From the NCBI RefSeq assembly GCF_004216715.1, contig NZ_SGXG01000001.1:4980390-5044389 (forward strand): 64,000 nucleotides of DNA. Reading direction: 5' to 3'. Under the pieces are notes generated by a model. It had not been told where the DNA came from. It did no database searches and worked only from the letters and a program-made list of their open reading frames with translations. This stretch comes from Cecembia calidifontis (lineage in GTDB: Bacteria > Bacteroidota > Bacteroidia > Cytophagales > Cyclobacteriaceae). Numbering within the stretch: position 1 is the first letter of the stretch; every line of letters starts with the position of its first letter. This document shows positions 10,763-20,155 of the stretch, one piece after another. Both the position numbers and the translations under genes were made by a program.

Positions 10763-11848
10763 TTGATGTGTTCATTTTACCAATTAACGAATAAAAAGTT
10801 GCAAAGGTCTTATCTATATCGTCTTTTTTTGCTGGTCTTTGGCTTTTTTTTATTTTTTGATTCCAAAGCTCAAGATCCCCAATATAGTCAATATTACGCA
10901 GCCCCCTTGTATTTAAACCCTGCATTCGCTGGATCTGAAATGCTGCCTAGGGTAGGCTTTAATTACAGAAACCAATGGCCTGGTTTGGACGCTCAGTTTA
11001 CAACATTTTCTGCTTATTTTGACACATTTTTGGATGATTATAACAGCGGAGTTGGGCTCTTGGTTATGAGCGATACAGAAGGTGCTGCCAAACTGAGGTC
11101 TTTTACACTGGCCGGCCTGTATTCTTATGAGTTAAGGTTAGGTGAAAGGGCATATTTTAGACCGGGAATCAGGGCAAGTTATATAAGGAGAGATATCGGC
11201 TTTTTTGAAAACTTGGTATTTGCCAACCAAATAGACAGGAACAATCCAACAGGCCCTTTACTGCCCGGATCGGATATTCCTGGACTTGGTGAACCGGTAA
11301 ATTTACTTTCCCTTTCAGCAGGAGGTTTATTCTTCACGGATAAGTTTTGGTTTGGTGTGGCAGCAGACCATCTTAACCAACCCAATCAATCTTTTTTAGA
11401 GAACGGAATAAGTAATCTTCCCTACAAGCTTTCTTTTCACACGGGATATAAAATTTCTTTAGGGACAGGAGGCTATCGAAATGACTTTACCCACATGTTC
11501 AAAGAACGCTATATAGTACCTACCCTAAATTACAAAAGACAGGGTCCCTTTGAGCAGCTTGATGTGGGCGCGTACCTTTATGCAGAGCCTTTGATCATTG
11601 GACTTTGGTACAGGGGTTTACCTTACCGACCGGTAGAACAGCAGAGTAATCGCGATGCCATCGTCCTAATGGCAGGTGTCAATCTGATAAGCGGGGTGAG
11701 TGTGGGTTACAGCTTTGATTACACAGTTTCCAGACTTGGTATTCAGTCAGGAGGAGCCCATGAAATCAGCCTGTCATTTCTTCTGGCAGATAAAAACCAG
11801 AATAAAATCAGAAGCCGGGACACCATTCTACCTTGCCCTAAATTCTAA
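10763..11848 (+). CDS. PorP/SprF family type IX secretion membrane protein
   Basis: The 361-residue protein has a signal peptide (cleavage near DSKAQ, residue 37) followed directly by the family hallmark QDPQYSQYYAAPLYLNPAFAG. The rest is an alternating beta-strand pattern consistent with an outer-membrane beta-barrel. PorP/SprF proteins are linked to secretion and surface anchoring of T9SS type B proteins such as SprB. It is divergent from the 1849-residue cargo gene with only 48 bp between the two starts, so the pair probably works together. The ATG at 10766 is an equally possible start. Confidence 0.92.
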   Translation: MMCSFYQLTNKKLQRSYLYRLFLLVFGFFLFFDSKAQDPQYSQYYAAPLYLNPAFAGSEMLPRVGFNYRNQWPGLDAQFTTFSAYFDTFLDDYNSGVGLLVMSDTEGAAKLRSFTLAGLYSYELRLGERAYFRPGIRASYIRRDIGFFENLVFANQIDRNNPTGPLLPGSDIPGLGEPVNLLSLSAGGLFFTDKFWFGVAADHLNQPNQSFLENGISNLPYKLSFHTGYKISLGTGGYRNDFTHMFKERYIVPTLNYKRQGPFEQLDVGAYLYAEPLIIGLWYRGLPYRPVEQQSNRDAIVLMAGVNLISGVSVGYSFDYTVSRLGIQSGGAHEISLSFLLADKNQNKIRSRDTILPCPKF

Positions 11849-11850
11849 TA

Positions 11851-13122
11851 ATGATTTTCATGGACGCAGTTTGGATCAAATACCTATTGCTAGGTGTGCT
11901 TACAATTGGTTTTATTTTTGAAAAAATCCTAGGTTATTTGAACATCAAAAGAGAGGTACCACCTGTGCCTTCTACGCTGAAAGAGTATGTAGATAGAGAA
12001 AAACTTCTTAAATCTAAAGCATACCAAATTACCAATTACCGCTTTGGGCTCTTAACCTCTGTTTTTTCTTTCACCTTAACTTTTTGCTTTATCTATTTTG
12101 GATTCTTTGGCTGGGTGGATGATTGGTTAAGAAGCATGATTGAAAACCCCATATTGCTTTCCTTAATTTTCTTCGGCGTCATTTTTATAGGGTCAGATGT
12201 CATCTCCATTCCGTTTGATTATTATCAGACATTTGGAATCGAAGGAAAATATGGGTTCAATAAAACCACAAAAAAAACCTACATCAGTGACAAAGTAAAA
12301 GGTTACCTTTTATCCATTCTGATTGGGGGTGGTCTCTTGACGGTTCTACTTACTCTAATCAGCTACATGGGCAAAGATTTTTGGTGGCAATTTTGGTTGA
12401 TCAGTGCGGCATTCATGGTTTTTGTCAACCTATTTTACACTGCCCTCATCCTACCCTTGTTCAACAAGCTTACCCCTTTGGAAGATGGGGAACTGAAGTC
12501 TAAAATCATCCATTATGCCCAAACAGTGGGTTTTCCTTTGGAAAATATTTTTGTTATTGATGGGAGCAAAAGATCTTCCAAAGCCAATGCGTTTTTTTCA
12601 GGGTTTGGAAAAAGAAAAAAAGTAGTCCTGTACGATACTTTGATCGAACAGCACACTCCTGATGAACTGGTAGCTGTTTTGGCACATGAGATCGGTCATT
12701 ACAAAAAAAAGCACATCATCTGGGGAATGTTTGCATCGGTGGTCCAAGTGGGAGTTCTTCTCTATATCCTTTCTTTGTTTATTTTCAGTGAAAACATTAG
12801 CCTGGCCTTAGGAGGCAAACAAATGGCCATCCACCTCAATATCATTGGCTTTACCATGTTATTTTCTCCCATTTCTATGGTCCTGGGAATAGGAATGAAT
12901 ATTTTGAGTAGAAAAAATGAATTTGAAGCAGATGAATTTGCCAAAAATACTTTTGCAGGAAAGCCCTTGGCAGAAGCTTTAAAAACATTGTCTGTAAACA
13001 CCCTCAGCAATATTAACCCACATCCCTGGTATGTTTTTGTAAATTATTCACACCCTCCCTTATTAGACAGGTTAAGCAAGCTGGAAGAACCGGTAGAAGC
13101 TTTAAGTGAAAAAACCGCTTAA
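11851..13122 (+). CDS. M48 family zinc metalloprotease (Ste24/CAAX protease type)
   Basis: The 423-residue integral membrane protein has the HExxH zinc site at residue 279 (LAHEIGHYKKKH) and a second zinc-ligand region, NEFEADEFA. An N-terminal M48_N-like domain with several membrane helices precedes it (residues about 1-220, including GIEGKYGFNKTT). This is the architecture of Ste24-type CAAX prenyl proteases. In bacteria they are taken to act in membrane protein quality control, since prenylated substrates are not expected. The gene follows porP/sprF by two bases, so it is probably co-transcribed. ATG at 11860 is an alternative start. Confidence 0.92.
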   Translation: MIFMDAVWIKYLLLGVLTIGFIFEKILGYLNIKREVPPVPSTLKEYVDREKLLKSKAYQITNYRFGLLTSVFSFTLTFCFIYFGFFGWVDDWLRSMIENPILLSLIFFGVIFIGSDVISIPFDYYQTFGIEGKYGFNKTTKKTYISDKVKGYLLSILIGGGLLTVLLTLISYMGKDFWWQFWLISAAFMVFVNLFYTALILPLFNKLTPLEDGELKSKIIHYAQTVGFPLENIFVIDGSKRSSKANAFFSGFGKRKKVVLYDTLIEQHTPDELVAVLAHEIGHYKKKHIIWGMFASVVQVGVLLYILSLFIFSENISLALGGKQMAIHLNIIGFTMLFSPISMVLGIGMNILSRKNEFEADEFAKNTFAGKPLAEALKTLSVNTLSNINPHPWYVFVNYSHPPLLDRLSKLEEPVEALSEKTA

Positions 13123-13217
13123 AATTTAATTTGAAAAGATTAATCACACTGTTAACAAATAGTTGTTTTTCTTTCGCTTGATAGTCTTTAAATTATGGAT
13201 TGTAATTTAAAAGCCAA

Positions 13218-14096
13218 ATGGAAGACCTATCTCACTACCATCACCCTATCACTGATTTGTTTCCACAGCCCAAATCCAGGCAGGATTGGGACCAATACCG
13301 CCTAAGTAAAGAACAAATAGAATTTTTCAATGAGCAAGGGTATCTTAGCGGAATAAAGCTATTAGATGAAAAACAGATTGAAGTTCTAAAGAAAGAACTG
13401 GAGGAAGTAGCAGACCCCATGCATCCGCTGCATCACCTTTTTCATGAATTTCATTCTAATGAATCCACGGATCCCAACACAGTACTCTTTCATTCGCTAG
13501 GGCATTGGAGGATTTCAAAAGCATTCCATGATGTGATTTGGAATCCGGCATTTTTAATGGCTGCCCATCAATTACTGGGCGGAAAAGGTGTCCGTTTTTG
13601 GCATGACCAGCTTTTTTGTAAACCTGCCCACCACGGCGGTGTTGTCGCCTGGCATCAGGATTATTCCTATTGGACCAGAACAGTTAAAATGCAGCACCTC
13701 ACCTGCTGGTGCGGTTTGGATGATGCTACTATTGAGAATGGTTGTATTTATTATGTTCCGGGAAGCCACAAGTGGGGATTACTCCAAAAACCCGCACTAG
13801 CTGGTCAAATGGAAGGATTGTTACAATTTTTGACCGAAGAACAAAAAGCAGCATTCAAGCCTGTCCCTGTCGAACTTAAAGCCGGTTATGCTACCTTTCA
13901 TCATCCTTTGATGGTACACGGAAGTTACGAAAACAAGTCTAACCGAAGCAGAAGGGCTTTTGTATTGAATGTGTTTGCCGATGGCACTGTCTCAAACACG
14001 GATGAAGAATTATTGAAAGGAGTACCGATTATTACAAAAGGAAACAAAATGGAAGGTCAGTTTTTTCCCTTGCTTTTTTCTCCTAATTTGGCGTAA
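13218..14096 (+). CDS. Phytanoyl-CoA dioxygenase (PhyH) family protein
   Basis: The 292-residue soluble protein shows the Fe(II)/2-oxoglutarate dioxygenase facial triad: HQD at residues 146-148 (VVAWHQDYSYW) and a distal His at 234 (HGSYENKSNRSRR), followed by the arginines that bind 2-oxoglutarate. IENGCIYYVPGSH is the usual PhyH core strand. It lies 12 bp upstream of the E1 dehydrogenase gene on the same strand, suggesting co-transcription. The family hydroxylates diverse small molecules; the substrate here is unknown. Confidence 0.88.
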   Translation: MEDLSHYHHPITDLFPQPKSRQDWDQYRLSKEQIEFFNEQGYLSGIKLLDEKQIEVLKKELEEVADPMHPLHHLFHEFHSNESTDPNTVLFHSLGHWRISKAFHDVIWNPAFLMAAHQLLGGKGVRFWHDQLFCKPAHHGGVVAWHQDYSYWTRTVKMQHLTCWCGLDDATIENGCIYYVPGSHKWGLLQKPALAGQMEGLLQFLTEEQKAAFKPVPVELKAGYATFHHPLMVHGSYENKSNRSRRAFVLNVFADGTVSNTDEELLKGVPIITKGNKMEGQFFPLLFSPNLA

Positions 14097-14108
14097 AAAT
14101 AAACCCAT

Positions 14109-16115
14109 ATGTCCAAATTGATCGAAGCTACACAGGCGATATCTTTCAATAGAAAATCTTACGATGACCACACTTTATTAAAGCTATACGAATCCCTCTT
14201 AATGCCCCGCAGGATTGAGGAAAAAATGCTGATCCTGCTCCGTCAAGGAAAAATTTCGAAATGGTTCAGCGGATGGGGCCAAGAAGCCATCTCCATTGGC
14301 GCCGTGAATGCATTGGACAAAGATGAGTTTATTCTTCCCATGCACCGGAACCTGGGGATCTTTACCGGAAGGGACTTGCCTTTGGAAAGGCTCTTTGCCC
14401 AGTTCCAGGGAAAAAAATCCGGATTTACCAAAGGAAGGGACAGGTCCTTTCATTTTGGCAGTAAAGAACATCATATTGTAGGGATGATCTCTCATTTAGG
14501 CCCTCAAATGGCCATCGCAGATGGGATTGGACTAGCGCATAAACTTTCTAAGGAAAATAAAGTCACTTTGGTATTTTCAGGTGATGGAGCTAGTTCTGAG
14601 GGAGATTTTCACGAAGGACTGAATGTGGCCGCAGTATGGAAATTACCTGTGATTTTTGTAGTTGAACACAATGGCTATGGGCTTTCTACTCCAAGTGAAG
14701 AACAATTTGCCTTTAAGTATTTTACAGAAAAAGGCCCAGGTTACGGCATGGAGGCTGTCCGTATTGATGGGAACAATGTCCTGGAAGTTTATGACACTAT
14801 CAAAAACCTAGCAGAAGATATCAGAATAAATCCAAGGCCTGTTTTAGTAGAGGCACTTACTTTTAGGATGAGAGGACATGAGGAGGCCTCCGGAACAAAA
14901 TATGTTCCCAAAGAACTCATGGAAACATGGGCCCTAAAAGATCCAGTTGACAATTACGAAAAATACCTGGAGGAAATTGGGGTACTGACCCAAGAGCTTA
15001 AAGAAAAGATAAATAAGAAAATTAAAGCCTCTATCAATAAAGGACTTGATTTAGCTTTTGCAGAGGAGGTGATCACTCCTGATACCCAAGAAGAATTGGC
15101 AGATATTTATGCCCCTTTTCATCAGTCCATCATCTCTCCAAATAAGGAAAAATCCACAGAAAAAAGATTTGTGGATGCTATATCCGAGGGCTTAAAACAA
15201 TCTATGGAAAAATACCCCAATCTGGTCCTTATGGGACAGGACATAGCAACTTATGGGGGTGTTTTCAAAGTAACAGAGGGTTTCATAGACCAGTTTGGAA
15301 CTGAAAGGGTAAGGAATACTCCTTTATGTGAAAGTGCCATCATTGGTGCAGCATTAGGATTGTCCATCAAAGGCTATAAATCCATGGTAGAAATGCAGTT
15401 TGCTGATTTTGTAAGCTGTGGATTCAATCAGATCGTCAATAACCTTGCGAAAATTCATTACCGATGGGGACAAAATGCCGATGTGGTGGTCAGAATGCCC
15501 ACGGGAGCCGGTGTAGCTGCGGGCCCTTTTCATTCCCAATCCAATGAAGCTTGGTTTTTTCATACTCCCGGATTAAAAATCGTCTATCCATCCAATCCTG
15601 CTGATGCGAAAGGATTACTCAATGCTGCCATTGAAGACCCAAATCCATATCTCTTTTTTGAACACAAAGCGCTTTACCGCTCGATTTCCGGGCAGGTTCC
15701 TGATGATTATTACACGATAGAAGTTGGGAAGGCAAAATTGGAAAAAGAGGGTGAAGCCGTAAGTATCATCACCTACGGCATGGGCGTACACTGGGCCATT
15801 AAAGTCACCGATGAGTTGGGAATCGATGCGGACATCTTGGACTTAAGAACTTTGCTTCCCTGGGACAAGGATGCAGTAAGAAAAACTGTGGAGAAAACAG
15901 GGAAAGTACTATTCCTTCAGGAAGACTGTCTGACCGGAGGAATTGGTGCTGAAATCGTTGCCTGGATTTCTGAACATTGTTTTGAGCTATTAGATGCCCC
16001 TGTCATGCGGGAAGGAAGTTTGGATACCCCTGTCCCATTCGCTCCAAGTCTTGAGAAAAACTTCCTTCCTTTAGATAGATTTCGTGAAAAATTAAAAAAT
16101 CTGATCGCTTACTAA
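14109..16115 (+). CDS. 2-oxoacid dehydrogenase E1, fused alpha and beta subunits
   Basis: The 668-residue protein joins an E1-alpha domain (about 1-330, with thiamine diphosphate motif GDGASSEGDFHEGLN and MRGHEEASG) to an E1-beta domain (about 350-668, LMGQDIATYGGVFKVTEGF, RMPTGAG, LQEDCLTGGIG). E1 decarboxylates a 2-oxoacid and passes the acyl group to the lipoyl domain of E2. The fused form is common in Bacteroidota and is usually annotated as branched-chain or general 2-oxoacid dehydrogenase; pyruvate cannot be excluded as substrate. No E2 or E3 gene is adjacent. Confidence 0.9.
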   Translation: MSKLIEATQAISFNRKSYDDHTLLKLYESLLMPRRIEEKMLILLRQGKISKWFSGWGQEAISIGAVNALDKDEFILPMHRNLGIFTGRDLPLERLFAQFQGKKSGFTKGRDRSFHFGSKEHHIVGMISHLGPQMAIADGIGLAHKLSKENKVTLVFSGDGASSEGDFHEGLNVAAVWKLPVIFVVEHNGYGLSTPSEEQFAFKYFTEKGPGYGMEAVRIDGNNVLEVYDTIKNLAEDIRINPRPVLVEALTFRMRGHEEASGTKYVPKELMETWALKDPVDNYEKYLEEIGVLTQELKEKINKKIKASINKGLDLAFAEEVITPDTQEELADIYAPFHQSIISPNKEKSTEKRFVDAISEGLKQSMEKYPNLVLMGQDIATYGGVFKVTEGFIDQFGTERVRNTPLCESAIIGAALGLSIKGYKSMVEMQFADFVSCGFNQIVNNLAKIHYRWGQNADVVVRMPTGAGVAAGPFHSQSNEAWFFHTPGLKIVYPSNPADAKGLLNAAIEDPNPYLFFEHKALYRSISGQVPDDYYTIEVGKAKLEKEGEAVSIITYGMGVHWAIKVTDELGIDADILDLRTLLPWDKDAVRKTVEKTGKVLFLQEDCLTGGIGAEIVAWISEHCFELLDAPVMREGSLDTPVPFAPSLEKNFLPLDRFREKLKNLIAY

Positions 16116-16122
16116 AAAAAGA

Positions 16123-16147
16123 GCCCCTGAAAAGCGCTTTCAGGGGC
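16123..16147. terminator. Strong hairpin after the E1 gene
   Basis: A perfect 10-bp GC-rich stem (GCCCCTGAAA, 5-base loop, TTTCAGGGGC) lies just past the E1 stop codon. The T-run expected for rightward termination is missing; an A-run precedes the stem instead, so it would be a better leftward terminator. It may still end or stabilise the E1 transcript. Confidence 0.5.
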
Positions 16148-16208
16148 ATGCAAGCAAAGAGTTGATTAATAATTTACGATACACAAAATTAACCAAAGTC
16201 AGAGGAAA

Positions 16209-16937
16209 ATGAAAATACTGCAATGGATTTACACCCTTTATTCGGCCTTGATTTTCATAATTTTAATGTTGATTTTAGGCTTGTTTGTTGTAATTCCACT
16301 TATTGTAAGCCCAAAAGCAGGGAAAATTTCTTTTTTTTTCATCAGGCTATGGGCAAAAATCTGGTCTTTTCTATCTGGAATCCGCTATGAAATTCACGGG
16401 AAAGAGCATGTAAAGCCTGGTCAACCCTATATCTACATCTTCAATCACCGTTCTTTTATAGACGCCCCGGTGATACCAATCGCTATCCCCCAAGAAATTC
16501 GCGCTATTGGTAAAAAAGAATTGTCCAAAGTCCCATTTTTTGGATTCGTTGTATCAAGAGTGGCCGTTTGGGTGGACAGAAAAGATGCAGCTTCAAGGAA
16601 AGCCTCTGTAGAAAGGCTACTTAAAATCCTGGCCAATGGAATTTCAATAGTGGTAGCACCCGAAGGAACCAGGAATAATACGGACCAAACATTGCTTCCC
16701 TTTCAACGTGGTGCTTTTAGGATATCTATTGAAACAGGCATTCCGATCCTCCCTATGGCTGTTATTGGTGCTGATAAAATAATGAAGAGAGGCTCCATAC
16801 TCCTCAAACCAGGTAAAGTCAGGGTATATTTCTCTGCTCCTATTGATCCTTCCCCCTTCCAGAAAAATGCCGATTATGAAGGTTTGTCGGAAAAATGCTA
16901 CAATAGACTTGAAGCAATGATCCTTACTCATGAATAA
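16209..16937 (+). CDS. 1-acyl-sn-glycerol-3-phosphate acyltransferase (PlsC family)
   Basis: The 242-residue protein has an N-terminal membrane helix (about 8-35), the acyltransferase catalytic motif HxxxxD (FNHRSFID), a GKKELSKVPFFG region and the EGTRN glycerol-phosphate-binding motif. These define the PlsC family, which adds the second acyl chain to lysophosphatidate to make phosphatidate at the inner membrane. Bacteroidota often hold several paralogues, some acting on other lysolipids, so the exact acceptor is inferred. Confidence 0.88.
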   Translation: MKILQWIYTLYSALIFIILMLILGLFVVIPLIVSPKAGKISFFFIRLWAKIWSFLSGIRYEIHGKEHVKPGQPYIYIFNHRSFIDAPVIPIAIPQEIRAIGKKELSKVPFFGFVVSRVAVWVDRKDAASRKASVERLLKILANGISIVVAPEGTRNNTDQTLLPFQRGAFRISIETGIPILPMAVIGADKIMKRGSILLKPGKVRVYFSAPIDPSPFQKNADYEGLSEKCYNRLEAMILTHE

Positions 16938-17025
16938 AGAAAAGAGAAAAACCCATCCAGGATCTGAAATAATTTTGTAAATTAGAAATTATAAAAAACC
17001 ATCAATCACCAAAAAACACAAAATC

Positions 17026-17262
17026 ATGTTCATGAAAAAACTTAAATCAATCTTTGTCCTTTTGTTCGTGTTCGGGTTTCTAATGGGAACAACAATTACT
17101 TCCTGTGGAAATAAAAAGACTGAAGATCAAACAGAGCAAACTGAAGATGAACCAGCCGAAGAAGAACATCCCTCCGGTGAAGAACATCCAAGCGATGATT
17201 CTGAACATCCTTCAGGAGAGGAGCACCCAAGCGGAGGCGAGCATCCTTCTTCAAAAGATTAA
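17026..17262 (+). CDS. Small lipoprotein with His/Pro/Ser/Glu-rich repeats
   Basis: This 78-residue protein has a lipoprotein signal peptide with lipobox TSCG (Cys at about residue 27), an acidic stretch, and then a tail made of about five imperfect EHPSGE units carrying five histidines. I do not recognise a family. The regular His and Glu spacing would suit weak metal binding, but low-complexity surface tails are also common. It stands alone, with a bidirectional terminator about 100 bp downstream. The second ATG (17032) is an alternative start. The presence of a clean signal peptide supports it being a real gene. Confidence 0.65.
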   Translation: MFMKKLKSIFVLLFVFGFLMGTTITSCGNKKTEDQTEQTEDEPAEEEHPSGEEHPSDDSEHPSGEEHPSGGEHPSSKD

Positions 17263-17356
17263 AATTGAATATTATTAGAAATGAGGTTATATCCATAGTC
17301 AAATAAAAGGCTTCATATTAGGCCAATGAAATTGATTAAGATAGCTACCTGAATAA

Positions 17357-17392
17357 AAAAGAGGCTGTCTCTGATTTGAGACAGCCTCTTTT
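17357..17392. terminator. Bidirectional terminator
   Basis: A 15-bp inverted repeat (AAAAGAGGCTGTCTC, 6-base loop, GAGACAGCCTCTTTT) sits between the small lipoprotein gene (+) and the convergent transglutaminase-like gene (-), and has A and T runs on both sides. It overlaps the last bases of the leftward gene. Confidence 0.85.
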
Positions 17393-18821
17393 AGTTTATC
17401 CTATTGAAAGAAAATGTTGTTTTGGGATAAAGTATCTCCCCATTTTCTTCCATCAGTGGATAAGCGAGAAAATTGATTGGACCAGAATTTGGCATTGGTT
17501 CAGGCTTTAGATCTCTTCCTTTACTCAACTCTATGCGGTTAGCGGGATGTCTTCCAAAGTAATACGTAGCCAGCGCAGTATATTTGTTCCCTTCACTGAT
17601 ATCTACAGGCCACCACTTCCCTTCTGCATAAAATTCAGCCCAGCAATGATACCCATCTATGCCTCCTTCATTTCTTTCGGAAGGGATGGAAGCACCAATG
17701 GCAAATCTTGCTGGTATATCAATCGACCTTGCCAGTGAGATGAAAAAAGAATGAAACTCTGTACAATTTCCAGTTTTAGAATCACAGGCAAAATCTGCAC
17801 TTCCTGTTCCATAAGTTCCAAATTTCATGTACCGCATATTGTCAATGATGTAATCGTACAATGCCCTTGCATGTACTAAAGCCCCATCATTTTCCTTCCC
17901 TTTGATCGCTTCTTGGGCTATTTCTTTAAATCTGCCTCCTACCGGAAGTAATAAATCCGGTTCCAAGTAACGTCTAAGATTCCCATCAGTTTCAGTATAA
18001 GGCACTTTTTCTTTCCTAATGACCTCATAAACTACCTCTATCTCTTGGCCGCTATGCGAAGTATTTAAATCTAAGACCAAAATAGTATTCCCAAACTCTT
18101 TTTCCTCCACCATAGATTGTTTACCCGGAGCCTTGATAGATTTGACCTGGACTTCTTGATAGTTATCAGACTTTGCTATCGGAATCCAGACCTTTGCCTT
18201 GGAAGAGATTTTAGGTAAGGTGGCCCTGTAAAAAAAATCGAATTTATCAGTGCCCTCCCTAACCCCAAGAAGGTCTTTAGACGACTCTTTTACCGGCACC
18301 CTTCTCCAGGTTTTATCTACCATTTGTTTCCAGGAATATCTTGGTTTTCCATTTAATTTATGAAGGGAGGTCTCGGTCACTTTCATATTGCCCGGTTCTC
18401 CTTCCAAAAAGAAATCGACATCATATACGTCCCCTTTTTCATCAGCCAGGTCGACACAGGCAAAATGACGGCTTGGACCTAAATTGGACAGGTATTCCGT
18501 ATGTACCCGGACCAATTTTAATCTCAACTCCCTTTTCTCATCATTTACAAGGAAAAAGCCATCATTTCTGGCCTTTTCCTGCTCTATATAAGCTTTTATC
18601 CCTTCCTCAATTTCATCTATGGACACTTTATCCCTGACTTTATTGTCTTCTTCATTGGTATTGAATTCCTCTTTCCCACCGCCCCTTTGGCAGCTTACCT
18701 GCACCCCCGCAAAAAGGATTGTCAGGCAGAACAGTAACAAACATTTTAAATTCGGAAGGATTCTTATTTCTGATATTTTTATCATAGAAAGTTTACTAAA
18801 TTGTGATGGTATCAAAGCCAA
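17391..18821 (-). CDS. Transglutaminase-like lipoprotein
   Basis: The 476-residue protein has a signal segment ending in lipobox VSCQ (Cys about 44), so it should be membrane-anchored in the cell envelope. The C-terminal part carries a transglutaminase/papain-like core: Cys353 in CTEFHSFF, the His in GYHCWAEFY and the Asp in WPVDISEG form a complete catalytic triad. The N-terminal half is a beta-rich region without a recognised name. Bacterial members are usually peptidases or of unknown function rather than cross-linkers. ATG at 18785 (MIKISEI) is a likelier start than the upstream one given the signal peptide. Confidence 0.8.
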   Translation of the reverse strand: MALIPSQFSKLSMIKISEIRILPNLKCLLLFCLTILFAGVQVSCQRGGGKEEFNTNEEDNKVRDKVSIDEIEEGIKAYIEQEKARNDGFFLVNDEKRELRLKLVRVHTEYLSNLGPSRHFACVDLADEKGDVYDVDFFLEGEPGNMKVTETSLHKLNGKPRYSWKQMVDKTWRRVPVKESSKDLLGVREGTDKFDFFYRATLPKISSKAKVWIPIAKSDNYQEVQVKSIKAPGKQSMVEEKEFGNTILVLDLNTSHSGQEIEVVYEVIRKEKVPYTETDGNLRRYLEPDLLLPVGGRFKEIAQEAIKGKENDGALVHARALYDYIIDNMRYMKFGTYGTGSADFACDSKTGNCTEFHSFFISLARSIDIPARFAIGASIPSERNEGGIDGYHCWAEFYAEGKWWPVDISEGNKYTALATYYFGRHPANRIELSKGRDLKPEPMPNSGPINFLAYPLMEENGEILYPKTTFSFNRIN

Positions 18822-18943
18822 ATAGACCTGTGCAAAATTAAACAGTACATCTTATCTGTGTCATATTCCGCATTTGGTGATTTAATGCACATTGGCAATT
18901 AAGAGGATATTGTAAATTAGCGGATTATCAAAACAATTACAAC

Positions 18944-19378
18944 TTGAATCTTATGAAGCCTGTTCTTCTAATTTTATCCCTTTCTATCTTCTTCTATGCC
19001 TGTGGTCCGCAAAGCGGACAAAATGACAATAAAGTGGAGACCGTAAAGCCAAAAGGCCAAATTCAAAATGTGTCTTCCGCAAAATTTTATGAATTGATTC
19101 AATCAGACAATGGTATTGTACTTGATGTAAGGACATTGGGGGAATTTCAACAAGGACACCTACCCAATGCGCTTGTCATTGATATTTACCAAAGAGATTT
19201 TGAAGAAAAAATAAAATCCCTTCCAAAGGACAAAGAAATCTATGTGTATTGTACAGTGGGGGCAAGGAGTAGACAGGCTGCCGGTATCCTTCAAAAAAAC
19301 GGTTTTGAGAAAGTATATAATTTGGAGGGGGGTATAATGGATTGGGCAAGAAACAGGTACCCTATCACTCAAAAATGA
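18944..19378 (+). CDS. Rhodanese-like domain lipoprotein
   Basis: The 144-residue protein has a lipoprotein signal (lipobox YACG, Cys about 20) followed by a single rhodanese domain: LDVRTLGEFQQGHLPNA, YVYCTVGARSRQAA with active Cys103, and YNLEGGIMDW. Rhodaneses transfer sulfane sulfur; this one would act in the periplasm, where thiosulfate or protein persulfides are likely donors (inference). It is a single gene with its own terminator and diverges from the transglutaminase-like gene. Confidence 0.9.
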   Translation: MNLMKPVLLILSLSIFFYACGPQSGQNDNKVETVKPKGQIQNVSSAKFYELIQSDNGIVLDVRTLGEFQQGHLPNALVIDIYQRDFEEKIKSLPKDKEIYVYCTVGARSRQAAGILQKNGFEKVYNLEGGIMDWARNRYPITQK

Positions 19379-19383
19379 GAATA

Positions 19384-19416
19384 AAAAAACCGGATCACTT
19401 GCAGGTCCGGTTTTTT
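19384..19416. terminator. Bidirectional terminator
   Basis: The stem AAAAAACCGGA / TCCGGTTTTTT has an 11-base loop and lies between the rhodanese gene (+) and the convergent DUF1080 gene (-). Confidence 0.85.
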
Positions 19417-19420
19417 GAAT

Positions 19421-20155
19421 TTATAGTTTTTTAATTCTGATATTTCTGAACCATACTTCATCGCCATGGTCCTGAAGGGCTATCTTTCCTTTTTGGAATT
19501 TACCAAAACCCGGCATATCCTTGAATTTGGAGTTGGCGACCATTTCATCCCATTCTTCAGTCCACATGGTGGTAGCTACCACCATTACACCATTAAGGTA
19601 TAATTCCAGATTGCCATCCTTGGCAATTATTTCGGCCAGATTCCATTCCCCAACAGGCTTTACCGTTTCTTCACTGGATTCAATCAAATCATAAAGATCA
19701 CCAGCTCTGTGGGTCCTGATTTTGGCATCCGGATGCCCATCATTGTCCAATACCTGCATTTCGGGTCCGGTCATCCAAGGATAAGCGTATTCAGGTGATT
19801 CATGGACAAAAAACATGATTCCTGAATTACCGTTCTTTGCGATTTTCCATTCCACCTGAAAGTGAAAGTCACCAAACTCCTCATTGGTAACAACGTCCCC
19901 GCCGTCGCCCGCCTGCCATTCATCTTTATTAGAGGCATCCAAATAGATCGCTCCATCCTGAATTTTCCAGGCAGCTCCCACAGGTCCACCTCCGTATTTG
20001 GACCAACCTTGGAATGACTCTCCATCAAAAAGGCTTATCCATTCACTTTGAGGGACTTCAACTGCTGCTGCTTCAACGACTTTATCTTGATTTCCTCCAC
20101 AAGCGTAAAGCATTGCGGAACCTACTATTAGGTTTAAAACAGTTTTCTTAAACAT
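19421..20155 (-). CDS. DUF1080 (3-keto-disaccharide hydrolase family) lipoprotein
   Basis: The 244-residue protein has a lipoprotein signal (lipobox YACG) and a LamG/concanavalin-like DUF1080 fold: WISLFDGESFQGWSKYGG, DFHFQVEWKIAKNGNSGIMFF, MTGPEMQVLDNDGHPDA, LYDLI, WNLAEIIAKDGNLELYLNGV and the closing GKIALQDHGDEVWFRNIRIK. Members of this family hydrolyse 3-keto-glycosides after a C3 oxidation step. It abuts the cytochrome c gene with a one-base overlap and belongs to the leftward sugar-oxidation operon; the GMC oxidoreductase that would make its substrate is in the divergent set. Confidence 0.88.
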   Translation of the reverse strand: MFKKTVLNLIVGSAMLYACGGNQDKVVEAAAVEVPQSEWISLFDGESFQGWSKYGGGPVGAAWKIQDGAIYLDASNKDEWQAGDGGDVVTNEEFGDFHFQVEWKIAKNGNSGIMFFVHESPEYAYPWMTGPEMQVLDNDGHPDAKIRTHRAGDLYDLIESSEETVKPVGEWNLAEIIAKDGNLELYLNGVMVVATTMWTEEWDEMVANSKFKDMPGFGKFQKGKIALQDHGDEVWFRNIRIKKL

